Of a stretch of 64,000 nucleotides of DNA, positions 17,583 through 29,155 are shown in pieces. The stretch lies in NCBI RefSeq assembly GCF_001715295.1, contig NZ_MDKB01000002.1, positions 1,137,522 to 1,201,521 of the forward strand, read 5' to 3'. The DNA comes from Streptomyces griseus (lineage in GTDB: Bacteria > Actinomycetota > Actinomycetes > Streptomycetales > Streptomycetaceae). The notes below the pieces were generated by a model. The model saw only the letters and a list, made by a program, of their open reading frames with translations. It ran no database searches and had not been told where the DNA came from. Position 1 is the stretch's first letter; every line of letters begins with the position of its first letter. The position numbers were made by a program, and so were the translations under genes.

Positions 17583-18812
17583 ATGCCCGAGCAGAGCAGC
17601 CCGCTCGATCTGGCCGAGGGAGATCCCTTCGGTCCGCACAACCTTCCGTACGGCGTGTTCTCCACCCCGGGACACCCGCACGAGCGCAGGGTCGGGGTCC
17701 GCGTCGGCGGCCATGTGCTGGACGCCGGAGCGGCCGCCCACGCGCTGGGTTCGCCGTACGCCCGGCTGCTGGACCAGCCCAGCCTGACGCCGCTCCTCGC
17801 GGCGGGACGCACCGCGTGGCGGGACGTCCGGCGGGCGCTCACCGCCTGGGTGACCGTGCCGGCCCACCGGACGGACCTGGAGCCCCTCCTGCACCCCCTG
17901 GGCTCGGTGACGCTGCACCTGCCGTACGAGGTGGCGGACTATGTCGACTTCTACGCCAGCGAGCACCACGCCACGAACGTCGGCCGGATCTTCCGGCCGG
18001 ACGGCGCGGCTCTCACGCCCAACTGGAAGCACCTGCCGATCGGTTATCACGGGCGCGCGGGCACGGTCGTCGTCTCCGGTACGGACGTCGTGCGCCCCTG
18101 CGGCCAGCGCAAGGCGCCCACCGATCCCGCCCCGGTCTTCGGCCCGTCGGTGAAGCTGGACATCGAGGCCGAGGTCGGCTTCGTCGTCGGGGTCCCCTCC
18201 GCGCAGGGGTCCTCCGTCGCGCTCGGCGACTTCCGGGACCACGTCTTCGGGCTCAGCCTGCTCAACGACTGGTCGGCGCGTGACATCCAGGCCTGGGAGT
18301 ACGTGCCGCTCGGCCCCTTCCTCGGCAAGTCCTTCGCCACCTCCGTATCGGCGTGGGTCACCCCGCTGGAAGCCCTCGACGCGGCTCGTACGGCGCCGCC
18401 CTCCCGTGACGTCGGCCTGCTGCCCTACCTCGACGACGCGGACGAGGAGGAGCCGGGCGGTTTCGACATCCGGATCTCGGTGGCGATCAACGGCCAGGCG
18501 GTGTCCGAGCCCCCGTTCGCCTCCATGTACTGGACGGCGGCCCAGCAGCTGGCCCAGATGACGGTGAACGGCGCCTCGCTGCGCACCGGCGATCTGTACG
18601 GCTCCGGCACGGTCAGCGGCGCGGAGCCCGGGGAGCGCGGCTCCCTGCTCGAGCTCACGTGGAACGGCCGGGACCCGCTGGAGCTGGCCGAGGGCAAGCG
18701 GACGTTCCTGGAGGACGGCGACACGGTCACCCTGACCGCCTGGGCCCCCGGGCCGCACGGCACGCGGGTCGGGCTCGGCGAGGTCACGGGACGGATCGTT
18801 CCTGCGCCGTGA
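17583..18812 (+). CDS. fahA: Fumarylacetoacetase
   Basis: A 409-residue enzyme for the last step of tyrosine/homogentisate breakdown, splitting fumarylacetoacetate to fumarate and acetoacetate. An SH3-like N-terminal domain (to about 115) precedes the FAH catalytic domain. Metal and catalytic residues are recognisable in YVDFYASEHHATNVGRIF, LPIGYHGRAGTVV, the acidic DIEAEVGFVVG and LLNDWSARDIQAWEY, then PLGPFLGKSF. Length matches the family. Other tyrosine catabolic genes (hpd, hmgA) are not in the window. The start has only a weak AG-rich site. Confidence 0.95.
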   Translation: MPEQSSPLDLAEGDPFGPHNLPYGVFSTPGHPHERRVGVRVGGHVLDAGAAAHALGSPYARLLDQPSLTPLLAAGRTAWRDVRRALTAWVTVPAHRTDLEPLLHPLGSVTLHLPYEVADYVDFYASEHHATNVGRIFRPDGAALTPNWKHLPIGYHGRAGTVVVSGTDVVRPCGQRKAPTDPAPVFGPSVKLDIEAEVGFVVGVPSAQGSSVALGDFRDHVFGLSLLNDWSARDIQAWEYVPLGPFLGKSFATSVSAWVTPLEALDAARTAPPSRDVGLLPYLDDADEEEPGGFDIRISVAINGQAVSEPPFASMYWTAAQQLAQMTVNGASLRTGDLYGSGTVSGAEPGERGSLLELTWNGRDPLELAEGKRTFLEDGDTVTLTAWAPGPHGTRVGLGEVTGRIVPAP

Positions 18813-19001
18813 GCCCGGACGCCCTCCCGCCGGCCGGCGTACGCCGTGGCGGGGGCGGCTCCGGGCGGGGGTGGCCGGGCGCGACGACGGCGCCCTGCCC
18901 GGCGCACCCGGATTCCGCGGGGCGGATCCGGGTTCCGCGGGCACCCCGCCGTCCGGGTCCCCGGGCGACCCGGACGGGGATGTGTGCACGCGGGAAGGGA
19001 G
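18813..19001. other. Non-coding stretch after fahA
   Basis: G+C-rich sequence between the fahA stop and element 2, with CCGGCCGGCG and similar short palindromes that could terminate fahA transcripts. No coding signal. Confidence 0.35.
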
Positions 19002-19182
19002 CTAGGGCGTGTGTCGAAAGTAGCGCCGTCTGCCCGAAGGGCAGGCTCGGCGGTGTCCGGTGCGTGCGATCGCAAGGCGGAGGGTCGCCTCGATACTGGA
19101 TGTATCGGGGCGATCCCGACAACGCGGCGAGTGTGCGTGCCGGACACCGCCGGGCAGGCGGGACTTTCGATACACGCCCTAG
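19002..19182. repeat. Palindromic intergenic element 2
   Basis: A 181-bp element whose ends match in 19 of 20 positions as inverted repeats (CTAGGGCGTGTGTCGAAAGT and its complement with one change). It is a nested palindrome: inside the ends lie CGGCGGTGTCCGG/CCGGACACCGCCG. Nearer the centre is CGATAC-TGGAT-GTATCG around ACTGGATGT (19095-19103). CTAG occurs at both ends. No ORF. Confidence 0.8.
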
Positions 19183-19347
19183 TGCCGCGGCAGGCAACGT
19201 TTGCCCGTCAAGGAGCGGCGTCGGGTGCGTGCTCTCGGCGTGCCGGCCGGAAGTCCTTGTACTGGACGTACTTGGGCTTTCGGCCGGTGCGGCGAGAGTG
19301 CGTGCCGGGCGTCGCGACGGGGCGAACGTTGCCTGTTGCGGCACTAG
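19179..19347. repeat. Palindromic intergenic element 3
   Basis: A 169-bp element sharing its left CTAG (19179-19182) with element 2 and ending in CTAG at 19344-19347. Its terminal inverted repeats match in 21 of 23 positions (CTAGTGCCGC..CAGGCAACGTT). The centre is GTAC-TGGAC-GTAC around ACTGGACGT (19261-19269). The right part has GCGGCGAGAGTGCGTGCCGG as in element 2. Its ends differ from those of element 2. Confidence 0.8.
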
Positions 19348-19450
19348 CGGTCAACGACGCGTGAGTCGCTTGCACGTGCGGGTGGGCTTGATCCGGTTGT
19401 CGGCGGATACGCTGGACGGACCCGCGAGACTCCTTCGTATGGGAGCACTG

Positions 19451-20059
19451 ATGAGCATCGAATCCGAGGCCCCCGAGCCGAGGTGGGCGGTCCCGCCCGC
19501 GGGCGGCTGGACCGCCGATGACCTGGACACGCTTCCGAATCTGCCTCCGCATACGGAGCTGATCGACGGGAGCCTGGTTTTCGTGAGTCCGCAGACCGTA
19601 TTTCACGAGCGTGCGATCGACTACCTGAAGTGGCAGCTGCAGTCGCTCGCTCCGCTCGACCTCGAGGTCTTTCGCGAGTTCACCATCGATGTCGACTTCC
19701 AGAACCGGCCCGAACCCGATGTCGTCGTCGTGCGCGCGGAGGCGGTCGAGAGTCTGCGGCAGACACGGTTCCCCGCGAGCAGTGTGCTGCTGGCGATCGA
19801 GGTCGTGTCCGACGAGTCCGTCACCCGTGACCGGGAGACCAAGCCCGTGAAGTACGCGAGGGCCAGGATCCCGCACTTCTGGCGGGTGGAGAACCAGGAT
19901 GGCCGAGCCGTCGTCTACGTCTTCGAGCTGGAGCCCGCGACCGGGGCGTACACGTCGACGGGGATCTTCCACGACCGGCTGAAGGTCTCCACCCCCTTTC
20001 CCGTCGACCTCGACCTGAACGCCATCGTGACCCGGCGCCGGGCGGCGGACCCGCGGTAG
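19451..20059 (+). CDS. Uma2-family (DUF820) putative endonuclease
   Basis: A 202-residue protein of the Uma2 family, a PD-(D/E)XK nuclease-like fold very abundant in Streptomyces and cyanobacteria. The pattern is visible: an N-terminal LPPHTELIDGSLVFVSPQ strand-helix, RPEPDVVVV with the first acidic residue, LLAIEVVSDESVTRD with the Glu, and KPVKYARARIPHFWRVE with the Lys. ATG 19451 is chosen because GGGAG precedes it; ATG 19439 is also in frame. Biological role of the family is unsettled. It lies 104 bp right of palindromic element 3. Confidence 0.85.
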   Translation: MSIESEAPEPRWAVPPAGGWTADDLDTLPNLPPHTELIDGSLVFVSPQTVFHERAIDYLKWQLQSLAPLDLEVFREFTIDVDFQNRPEPDVVVVRAEAVESLRQTRFPASSVLLAIEVVSDESVTRDRETKPVKYARARIPHFWRVENQDGRAVVYVFELEPATGAYTSTGIFHDRLKVSTPFPVDLDLNAIVTRRRAADPR

Positions 20060-20088
20060 GCCCGCCCGAGAGCCTCCGGCCGCCCGGC

Positions 20089-22056
<1,968 letters not shown>

Positions 22057-22130
22057 CGTTCCGCCCGTTCCGTTCCGTCCCGCACCCGTTCCCCACCCGT
22101 CCACAGCAACCATAGGCGCCGCCTACGACA

Positions 22131-22168
22131 GCGCCGGACGGGCCCGGCTTCCCGGGCCCGTCCGGCGC
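22131..22168 (-). terminator. Terminator of the nuo operon
   Basis: A 17-bp perfect stem (22131-22147 with 22152-22168) with loop CTTC starts 30 bases after the nuoN stop and lies before the recQ start. It is one of the strongest hairpins in the window and marks the end of the 14-gene operon. Confidence 0.85.
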
Positions 22169-22197
22169 GTGTGCGGCGCTGCGTCCCGCGGTCGGCG

Positions 22198-23862
22198 CTA
22201 CCGCACGAAGACACCCGCCTGGCCCGCGAGATCCAGGAAGTACTGGGGGGCGAGGCCCAGGACGAGGGTGACGGCGACGCCGACCGCGATCGTGGTCATC
22301 GTGAGCGGGGACGGGACGGCGACCGTGGGACCGTCCGCCCTGGGCTCGCTGAAGAACATCAGGACGATGACCCGGATGTAGAAGAACGCGGCGATGGCCG
22401 AGGAGATCACACCGACCACGACGAGGCCGGCCGCGCCGCCGTCGGCCGCCGCCTTGAAGACGGCGAACTTGCCGGAGAAGCCCGAGGTGAGCGGGATACC
22501 GGCGAAGGACAGCAGGAAGACCGCGAAGACCGCGGCGGTCAGCGGGGAGCGTCGGCCCAGCCCGGCCCACTTCGACAGGTGCGTCGCCTCCCCGCCCGCG
22601 TCGCGCACCAGGGTGACGACGGCGAAGGCGCCGACGGTCACGAAGGAGTAGACGCCGAGGTAGAAGAGGACCGACGAGACGCCGTCGGGGCTGGCCGCGA
22701 TCACACCGGCGAGGATGAAGCCCGCGTGTGCGATCGAGGAGTACGCCAGCAGCCGCTTGATGTCGGTCTGGGTGATCGCGACGACCGCGCCGCCCAGCAT
22801 CGTGACGACCGCGACCCCGTACATGACGGGGCGCAGGTCCCAGGTGAGGCCGGGCAGCACCACGTAGAGCAGGCGGAGCAGGGCCCCGAAGGCGGCGACC
22901 TTGGTCGCCGCGGCCATGAAACCGGTGACCGGGGTGGGAGCGCCCTGGTAGACGTCCGGGGTCCACATGTGGAACGGGACCGCGCCGACCTTGAACAGGA
23001 GGCCCATGAGGATCATCGCCCCGCCGATCAGCAGGAGCGCGTCGTTGCCCATGGTGTCGGCCAGTGCCGGGTCGATCTGCTGGACGGTGCCGTCGACCAC
23101 GTCGGCGATACCCGCGTACGAGACGGTGCCCGCGTAGCCGTAGAGCAGCGCGATCCCGAAGAGGAGGAACGCCGAGGAGAACGAGCCGAGCAGGAAGTAC
23201 TTCACCGCGGACTCCTGTGACATCAGCCGCTTGCGGCGGGCGATGGCGCAGAGGAGGTAGAGCGGGAGGGAGAAGACCTCCAGGGCGACGAAGAGGGTCA
23301 GCAGGTCGTTGGCGGCGGGGAAGACGAGCATGCCCGCCACGGAGAAGAGGACCAGCGGGAAGACCTCGGTGGTGGTGAAGCCGGCCCTGACCGCCGCCTT
23401 CTCGCTGTCGCTGCCGGGGACCGACCCCGCCTGGGCGGCGAAGGAGTCCACGCGGTTCCCGTGCGAGGCCGGGTCCAGGCGCCGCTCGGCGAACGTGAAG
23501 ACCGCGACCATCGAGACGAGCAGGACGGTGCCCTGCAGGAACAGGGCCGGTCCGTCGACCGCCACGGCGCCCATCGCGGCGATGTGCGCGTTCTTCGTGG
23601 CGTACCCGTCGGCGGCGAGGCCCACCACGGCGGCGAACGCGGCGGCCAGGGCGACCACCGTCAGGAACACCTGGGTGGTGTACCGGGCCCGGCGCGGTAC
23701 GAAGGCCTCCACCAGGACGCCGAGGACGGCGACGCCCACCACGATCAGGACGGGGGCCAGTTGGGCGTACTCGATGGTGGGCGCGGTGAACCTGTCGCCC
23801 GGAGCGGCCGAGGTCACCCCGCCCGCCGTCGTCCACAGGCTGTGGACAGCTGTTGCGCTCAC
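22198..23862 (-). CDS. nuoN: NADH-quinone oxidoreductase subunit N
   Basis: A 554-residue antiporter-like membrane subunit of NDH-1, one of three (L, M, N) that carry proton channels. It has about 14 transmembrane helices. The conserved channel lysine lies in AATKVAAFGALLRLLY, and the broken helix region is around TQTDIKRLLAYSSIAHAGF. The GTG start overlaps the nuoM stop as GTGA, so translation is coupled. Actinobacterial NuoN proteins carry an N-terminal loop rich in charged residues, seen here near 95-120 (ERRLDPASHGNRVDSF). Last gene of the operon. Confidence 0.96.
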   Translation of the reverse strand: MSATAVHSLWTTAGGVTSAAPGDRFTAPTIEYAQLAPVLIVVGVAVLGVLVEAFVPRRARYTTQVFLTVVALAAAFAAVVGLAADGYATKNAHIAAMGAVAVDGPALFLQGTVLLVSMVAVFTFAERRLDPASHGNRVDSFAAQAGSVPGSDSEKAAVRAGFTTTEVFPLVLFSVAGMLVFPAANDLLTLFVALEVFSLPLYLLCAIARRKRLMSQESAVKYFLLGSFSSAFLLFGIALLYGYAGTVSYAGIADVVDGTVQQIDPALADTMGNDALLLIGGAMILMGLLFKVGAVPFHMWTPDVYQGAPTPVTGFMAAATKVAAFGALLRLLYVVLPGLTWDLRPVMYGVAVVTMLGGAVVAITQTDIKRLLAYSSIAHAGFILAGVIAASPDGVSSVLFYLGVYSFVTVGAFAVVTLVRDAGGEATHLSKWAGLGRRSPLTAAVFAVFLLSFAGIPLTSGFSGKFAVFKAAADGGAAGLVVVGVISSAIAAFFYIRVIVLMFFSEPRADGPTVAVPSPLTMTTIAVGVAVTLVLGLAPQYFLDLAGQAGVFVR

Positions 23863-25469
23863 TTGGCGGCCTCCACCTCGGGCTGGGGGTCCTTCTTCTG
23901 TACGTCGTGCATGGTGTGCTGCACCGCCGGGTTCACGACCTCGGTGAGGGGCTTCGGGAAGACGCCCAGGAAGATCAGCAGGGCGATCAGCGGCAGGGCC
24001 ACCGCCAGCTCACGGACCCTGAGGTCGGGCATTCCCCCGACCTCCTGCCTGACCGGCCCCGTCATCGTCCGCTGGTAGAGGACCAGGACGTAGAGGGCGG
24101 CGAGGACGATGCCCACGGTGGCGATGACGCCCGCCGCCGGGTAGGCGCTGAAGGTGCCCACCAGGACGAGGAACTCGCTGACGAACGGGGCGAGTCCGGG
24201 CAGCGAGAGCGTGGCCAGACCTCCGACGAGGAAGGTTCCCGCCAGCACGGGCGCCACCTTCTGCACCCCGCCGTAGTCGGCGATGAGCCGCGAGCCCCGC
24301 CGGGTGATCAGGAATCCGGCGACCAGCATCAGCGCCGCCGTCGAGATCCCGTGGTTGACCATGTAGAGCGTGGCCCCGGACTGGCCCTGACTCGTCATCG
24401 CGAAGATGCCGAGCACGATGAAGCCGAAGTGCGAGATCGACGCGTAGGCGATGAGCCGCTTGATGTCACGCTGACCGACGGCGAGCAGCGCCCCGTAGAC
24501 GATGGAGATCAGGGCCAGCACGAGGATCACCGGCGTCGCCCACTTGCTGGCCTCGGGGAACAGCTGGAGGCAGAAGCGGAGCATCGCGAAGGTGCCGACC
24601 TTGTCGACGACCGCCGTGATCAGGACGGCCACCGGGGTGGTCGCCTCTCCCATGGCGTTGGGCAGCCAGGTGTGCAGCGGCCACAGCGGGGCCTTCACCG
24701 CGAAGGCGAAGAAGAACCCGAGGAACAGCCAGCGCTCGGTGCCGGTCCCCATGTCCAGTGAGCCGTCGGCGCGTGCGGCGGCGATCTCGGAGAGCGAGAA
24801 GCTCCCCGCGACGACGTAGAGACCGATGACGGCGGCCAGCATGATGAGGCCGCCGGCCAGGTTGTAGAGGAGGAACTTCACGGCCGCGTAGCTGCGCTGC
24901 GCCGCCGCGTTCTCGTCGCTGCCGGCGTGCGCACGGTCCCCGAAGCCGCCGATGAGGAAGTACATCGGGATGAGCATGGCTTCGAAGAGGATGTAGAAGA
25001 GGAAGACGTCGGTGGCCACGAAGGAGAGGATCACCATCGCTTCCACCATGAGGATCAGGGCGAAGAAGCCCTGGGTGGGACGCCAGTGGTACGGGGAGGT
25101 CTTCTCGGGACCTCCCCCGCTCGAATCGAGCCGCGCGCCGGGGGCAGGGTCGGCGTCGTGCCAGCCGGCCAGGATGACGAAGGGGATCAGCAGCGCGGTG
25201 AGCGCGAGGAGCGCCACCCCGATGCCGTCGACGCCCAGTTCGTACCGGACGCCGAAGTCCTTGATCCAGGCGTGCGACTCGGTCAGCTGGTAGCGGTCGC
25301 CGCCGGGTTCGAAGCGGGCGAACACGATGCCGGCCAGGACGAGCGTGGCCAGCGAGAGGGCCAGTGCGAGCCACTTGGCCGCGGCGCGCCGTGCGGCCGG
25401 GACGGCGGCGGTGGCGATCGCGCCGACCGCCGGGAGTACCGCCGTCGCTGTCAGGAGGGGAAACGACAT
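23859..25469 (-). CDS. nuoM: NADH-quinone oxidoreductase subunit M
   Basis: A 536-residue antiporter-like subunit with about 14 transmembrane helices. Family landmarks are the conserved AFAVKAPLWPLHTWLPNAMGE segment, with its channel lysine, and QRDIKRLIAYASISHFGF. The start is 4 nt after the nuoL stop; the end overlaps nuoN by 4 nt. It pumps protons in the membrane arm of NDH-1. Residues 100-120 contain an acidic/glycine-rich loop (GARLDSSGGGPEKTS) found in actinobacterial forms. Confidence 0.96.
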   Translation of the reverse strand: MSFPLLTATAVLPAVGAIATAAVPAARRAAAKWLALALSLATLVLAGIVFARFEPGGDRYQLTESHAWIKDFGVRYELGVDGIGVALLALTALLIPFVILAGWHDADPAPGARLDSSGGGPEKTSPYHWRPTQGFFALILMVEAMVILSFVATDVFLFYILFEAMLIPMYFLIGGFGDRAHAGSDENAAAQRSYAAVKFLLYNLAGGLIMLAAVIGLYVVAGSFSLSEIAAARADGSLDMGTGTERWLFLGFFFAFAVKAPLWPLHTWLPNAMGEATTPVAVLITAVVDKVGTFAMLRFCLQLFPEASKWATPVILVLALISIVYGALLAVGQRDIKRLIAYASISHFGFIVLGIFAMTSQGQSGATLYMVNHGISTAALMLVAGFLITRRGSRLIADYGGVQKVAPVLAGTFLVGGLATLSLPGLAPFVSEFLVLVGTFSAYPAAGVIATVGIVLAALYVLVLYQRTMTGPVRQEVGGMPDLRVRELAVALPLIALLIFLGVFPKPLTEVVNPAVQHTMHDVQKKDPQPEVEAAK

Positions 25470-25473
25470 GGGA

Positions 25474-27420
25474 TCAGACCGCCCTCATCAGCAGGGTGGC
25501 GGCGATGAGGACCACCGCACCGCCGAACATCGAGACCGCGTAGGAGCGGGCGTAGCCGTTCTGCAGGGTGCGCAGCCGGCCGGACAGCCCGCCCATGGAA
25601 GCGGCCGTGCCGTTGACGACACCGTCGACCAGGGTGTGGTCGACGTAGACCAGGGAGCGGGTGAGGTGTTCGCCGCCGCGGACCAGGACCACGTGGTTGA
25701 AGTCGTCCTGGAGCAGGTCCCGGCGGGCCGCCCTGGTGAGCAGCGAACCGCGCGGGGCGACGGCGGGTACGGGCCTGCGCCCGTACATGGCCCAGGCGAT
25801 GGCGACGCCGACGACGAGCACCACCATGGTGGCGGCGGTGACGGTGGTCGCGCTGACGGGGGCGTGGCCGTGGTCGTGTCCGGTGACGGGCTCCAGCCAG
25901 TGCAGGAACCGGTCGCCGATGGAGAAGAAGCCGCCCGCGAAGACCGACCCGAAGGCGAGCACGATCATCGGCACCGTCATCGACCGGGGTGACTCGTGGG
26001 GGTGCGGCTCGCTGTGATCGCCGCCCGTCTCGGCGGCGGGCTCCACGTCCGGCTCGGCCGGTGACGGTGTCGCCGCGTGGCGCCAGCGCTCCTCGCCGAA
26101 GAAGGTCAGCAGCATCACGCGCGTCATGTAGAAGGCGGTGATCGCGGCGCCCAGGAGGGCGACCGAGCCGAGGATCCAGCCCTCGGTACCGCCCTTGGCG
26201 AACGCGGCCTCGATGATCTTGTCCTTGGAGAAGAAGCCGGACAGGCCGGGGAAGCCGATGATCGCGAGGTAGCCGAGGCCGAACGTCACGAAGGTGACCG
26301 GCATGTACTTCCGCAGACCGCCGTACTTCCGCATGTCGACCTCGTCGTTCATGCCGTGCATGACCGAACCGGCGCCGAGGAAGAGACCGGCCTTGAAGAA
26401 GCCGTGCGTCACCAGGTGCATGATCGCGAAGACGTATCCGACGGGGCCGAGGCCCGCGGCCAGGATCATGTAGCCGATCTGCGACATCGTCGAGCCCGCG
26501 AGGGCCTTCTTGATGTCGTCCTTGGCACAACCGACGATCGCACCGAAGAGCAGCGTGACGGCGCCGACGACCACCACGGCCAGCTGCGCGTCCGGCGCGC
26601 CGTCGAAGATCGCGCCGGAGCGGACGATGAGGTAGACGCCCGCGGTCACCATGGTGGCGGCGTGGATGAGGGCCGAGACGGGCGTCGGGCCCTCCATCGC
26701 GTCGCCGAGCCAGGACTGCAGCGGCACCTGGGCCGACTTGCCGCAGGCGGCCAGGAGCAGCATCAGGCCGATCGCCGTGAGCTTGCCCTCGCTCGTCTCC
26801 CCGGTCGACCCGAGCACCGGGCCGAAGGCGAAGGTGCCGAACGTGGTGAACATCAGCATGATCGCGATGGACAGGCCCATGTCGCCGACCCGGTTGACCA
26901 GGAAGGCCTTCTTGGCGGCGGTGGCCGCGCTGGGCTTGTGCTGCCAGAAGCCGATGAGCAGGTACGACGCCAGACCGACGCCCTCCCACCCGACGTACAG
27001 CAGGAGGTAGTTGTCGGCGATGACCAGGAGGAGCATCGCCGCGAGGAAGAGGTTCAGGTAGCCGAAGAAGCGGCGGCGCCGCTCGTCGTGCTCCATGTAG
27101 CCGATCGAGTAGATGTGGATGAGCGTGCCCACGCCGGTGATCAGCAGGACGAACGTCATCGACAACTGGTCGAGCTGGAAGGCCACGTCCGCCTGGAAGC
27201 CCTCGACGGGGATCCAGCTGAACAGCCTCTGGTGCAGGGTGCGGTCCTCGGCGCCCCTGCCCAGCATGTCGGTGAACAGCACGACGCCGACGACGAAGGA
27301 CGCGCCGGCGAGCAGGGTGCCGATCCAGTGGCCGGTCCGGTCGAGGCGCCGGCCGCCGCACAGGAGGACCGCGGCTCCGAGGAGGGGCGCCGCGATCAGC
27401 AGCGCGATCAGGTTTTCCAC
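25474..27420 (-). CDS. nuoL: NADH-quinone oxidoreductase subunit L
   Basis: A 648-residue distal antiporter-like subunit with the long lateral helix at its C-terminus. It has the NuoL signatures [38 protein letters not shown] and [20 protein letters not shown]. Starts with GTG 27420 preceded by AAGGGG. A His/Glu-rich cytoplasmic loop lies near residues 450-480 (SEPHPHESP). It is separated from nuoK by only 12 nt. Confidence 0.96.
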   Translation of the reverse strand: MENLIALLIAAPLLGAAVLLCGGRRLDRTGHWIGTLLAGASFVVGVVLFTDMLGRGAEDRTLHQRLFSWIPVEGFQADVAFQLDQLSMTFVLLITGVGTLIHIYSIGYMEHDERRRRFFGYLNLFLAAMLLLVIADNYLLLYVGWEGVGLASYLLIGFWQHKPSAATAAKKAFLVNRVGDMGLSIAIMLMFTTFGTFAFGPVLGSTGETSEGKLTAIGLMLLLAACGKSAQVPLQSWLGDAMEGPTPVSALIHAATMVTAGVYLIVRSGAIFDGAPDAQLAVVVVGAVTLLFGAIVGCAKDDIKKALAGSTMSQIGYMILAAGLGPVGYVFAIMHLVTHGFFKAGLFLGAGSVMHGMNDEVDMRKYGGLRKYMPVTFVTFGLGYLAIIGFPGLSGFFSKDKIIEAAFAKGGTEGWILGSVALLGAAITAFYMTRVMLLTFFGEERWRHAATPSPAEPDVEPAAETGGDHSEPHPHESPRSMTVPMIVLAFGSVFAGGFFSIGDRFLHWLEPVTGHDHGHAPVSATTVTAATMVVLVVGVAIAWAMYGRRPVPAVAPRGSLLTRAARRDLLQDDFNHVVLVRGGEHLTRSLVYVDHTLVDGVVNGTAASMGGLSGRLRTLQNGYARSYAVSMFGGAVVLIAATLLMRAV

Positions 27421-27432
27421 GACTGCGACCCC

Positions 27433-27732
27433 TTACAGCTTCATCAGGCTGGCGTCGTCGACCGAGGCCGAGTGGCGTGAGCGGAACAGCGACACGATGA
27501 TCGCGAGCCCGACGACGACCTCCGCGGCGGCGACGACCATCGTGAAGAACGCGATGATCTGGCCGTCGAGGTTGCCGTGCATCCGGGAGAACGCGACGAA
27601 CGCGAGGTTGCAGGCGTTGAGCATCAGCTCGATGCACATGAACACCACGATCGCGTTTCGCCTGATCAGCACACCGGAGGCGCCGATCGTGAACAAAAGG
27701 GCCGCGAGGTAGAGGTAGTTGACCGGATTCAC
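27433..27732 (-). CDS. nuoK: NADH-quinone oxidoreductase subunit K
   Basis: A 99-residue protein with three transmembrane helices, the normal NuoK size. It contains the two conserved membrane glutamates of the proton path, in [15 protein letters not shown] and [15 protein letters not shown] 27732 overlaps the nuoJ stop (GTGA). Part of the membrane arm next to NuoJ, A and N. Confidence 0.96.
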   Translation of the reverse strand: MNPVNYLYLAALLFTIGASGVLIRRNAIVVFMCIELMLNACNLAFVAFSRMHGNLDGQIIAFFTMVVAAAEVVVGLAIIVSLFRSRHSASVDDASLMKL

Positions 27733-28562
27733 TTGGCGACCTCCTCCTCTTCTTCGTGGTCACGGCCCAGCCGCTCCTGGGAGCGCTGTTCCAGCGCCCT
27801 GAGGTCGGCGAGCGATTCGTCCGACACGTCGCGGATCTGGCCGCGCCGGCGCAGTGTCTGCATGACGGTGAGCTCGGAGGCGGTGCCGTCCGGGAGCAGG
27901 CCCGCGATGTCCACGGCGTTGTGCCGTGCGTAGACGCCGGGGGCGGGCAGCGGCGGCAGGTGGCTGCTGCGGACCCGCTCCTTCGACATCTCCCGCTGGG
28001 TCTTCGCCCTTTCCGTGCGTTCCCGGTGGGTGAGCAGCATCGCGCCGACGGTCGCCGTGATGAGCAGGGCGCCGGTGATCTCGAACGCGAAGACGTACTT
28101 GGTGAAGATGAGGTTGGCGAGGCCCTCGACGTTTCCGCCGTGCCGGGCGTTCGCCGCGCCGAGGCCGTTGAAGCTCCGCAGTGAGGCCTGCCCGATGCCG
28201 GCGATCAGGAGGATGCCGAAGCCGAGTCCGCAGGCGGCGGCCAGCCAGCGCTGGCCCTTGAGGGTCTCCTTGAGGGAGTCCGCCGCCGTGACACCGACGA
28301 GCATGACGACGAAGAGGAACAGCATCATGATCGCGCCGGTGTAGACGACGATCTGGACGATGCCCAGGAAGTAGGCGCCGTTGGCGAGGTAGAAGACCGC
28401 CAGCACGATCATGGTGCCGGCGAGCGACAGGGCGCTGTGCACCGCTTTCCTCATGAGGACCGTGGAGAGCGCGCCGATCACGGCGACGGTGCCGAGCAGC
28501 CAGAACTGCACGGCCTCGCCGGTCGAGGTGGCGGAGGCCGCGGCGGCCAGGGAGGCGCTCAT
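27729..28562 (-). CDS. nuoJ: NADH-quinone oxidoreductase subunit J
   Basis: A 277-residue membrane subunit with five transmembrane helices in the first 190 residues, including the flexible third helix ([20 protein letters not shown]) implicated in coupling. The remaining 90 residues form a charged cytoplasmic tail ([20 protein letters not shown]), longer than in E. coli but usual in Actinobacteria. ATG 28562 overlaps the nuoI stop as ATGA; the longer open frame upstream is a shadow of nuoI. Confidence 0.95.
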   Translation of the reverse strand: MSASLAAAASATSTGEAVQFWLLGTVAVIGALSTVLMRKAVHSALSLAGTMIVLAVFYLANGAYFLGIVQIVVYTGAIMMLFLFVVMLVGVTAADSLKETLKGQRWLAAACGLGFGILLIAGIGQASLRSFNGLGAANARHGGNVEGLANLIFTKYVFAFEITGALLITATVGAMLLTHRERTERAKTQREMSKERVRSSHLPPLPAPGVYARHNAVDIAGLLPDGTASELTVMQTLRRRGQIRDVSDESLADLRALEQRSQERLGRDHEEEEEVAK

Positions 28563-29155
28563 GCGTCGACCTCCTTGTCCGCCTCTTCCTCGGAGACGGC
28601 CCGCTGGCGCTCCGTACCCGGCGCGGCCTCCGTGACCAGGCCCCGGTAGTAGTCCTGTTCGTCCATGCCGGGGTAGATCGCGTGCGGGCTGTCCACCATG
28701 CCTTCCTCGAGCCCGGCGAGCAGCTCGTCCTTGGTGTAGATGAGGCTCTCGCGGGTGGTGTTGGCGAGCTCGAACTCGTTCGTCATGGTCAGCGCGCGGG
28801 TGGGGCACGCCTCGATGCAGAGCCCGCACAGGATGCAGCGTGCGTAGTTGATCTGGTAGACGCGGCCGTAGCGCTCACCCGGGGAGTACCGCTCCTCGTC
28901 GGTGTTGTCCGCGCCCTCCACGTAGATCGCGTCCGCGGGACACGCCCAGGCGCAGAGCTCGCACCCGACGCACTTCTCCAGGCCGTCCGGATGGCGGTTG
29001 AGCTGGTGACGGCCGTGGAAGCGCGGTGCCGTCACCTTCTGTGTCTCCGGGTACTGCTCGGTCAGCCGCTTCCTGAACATGGCCTTGAAGGTCACGCCGA
29101 AGCCGGCGACCGGATTCATGAACCTGTCCCCTGAGGGCTCCGATGACTCAGACAC
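28559..29155 (-). CDS. nuoI: NADH-quinone oxidoreductase subunit I
   Basis: A 198-residue peripheral subunit carrying two [4Fe-4S] clusters (N6a and N6b). The ligands are Cys62/65/68/72 ([12 protein letters not shown]) and Cys107/110/113/117 ([12 protein letters not shown]). GTG 29155 is chosen because AGGAGG lies about 8 nt upstream. This start makes an 8-bp overlap with nuoH. The C-terminal 60 residues are an extension relative to the core fold. Confidence 0.95.
   Translation of the reverse strand: MSESSEPSGDRFMNPVAGFGVTFKAMFRKRLTEQYPETQKVTAPRFHGRHQLNRHPDGLEKCVGCELCAWACPADAIYVEGADNTDEERYSPGERYGRVYQINYARCILCGLCIEACPTRALTMTNEFELANTTRESLIYTKDELLAGLEEGMVDSPHAIYPGMDEQDYYRGLVTEAAPGTERQRAVSEEEADKEVDA

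Noticed and set aside
19002-19347. Complete insertion sequence
   Set aside because: Inverted repeats are present but no transposase frame of any length exists between them.
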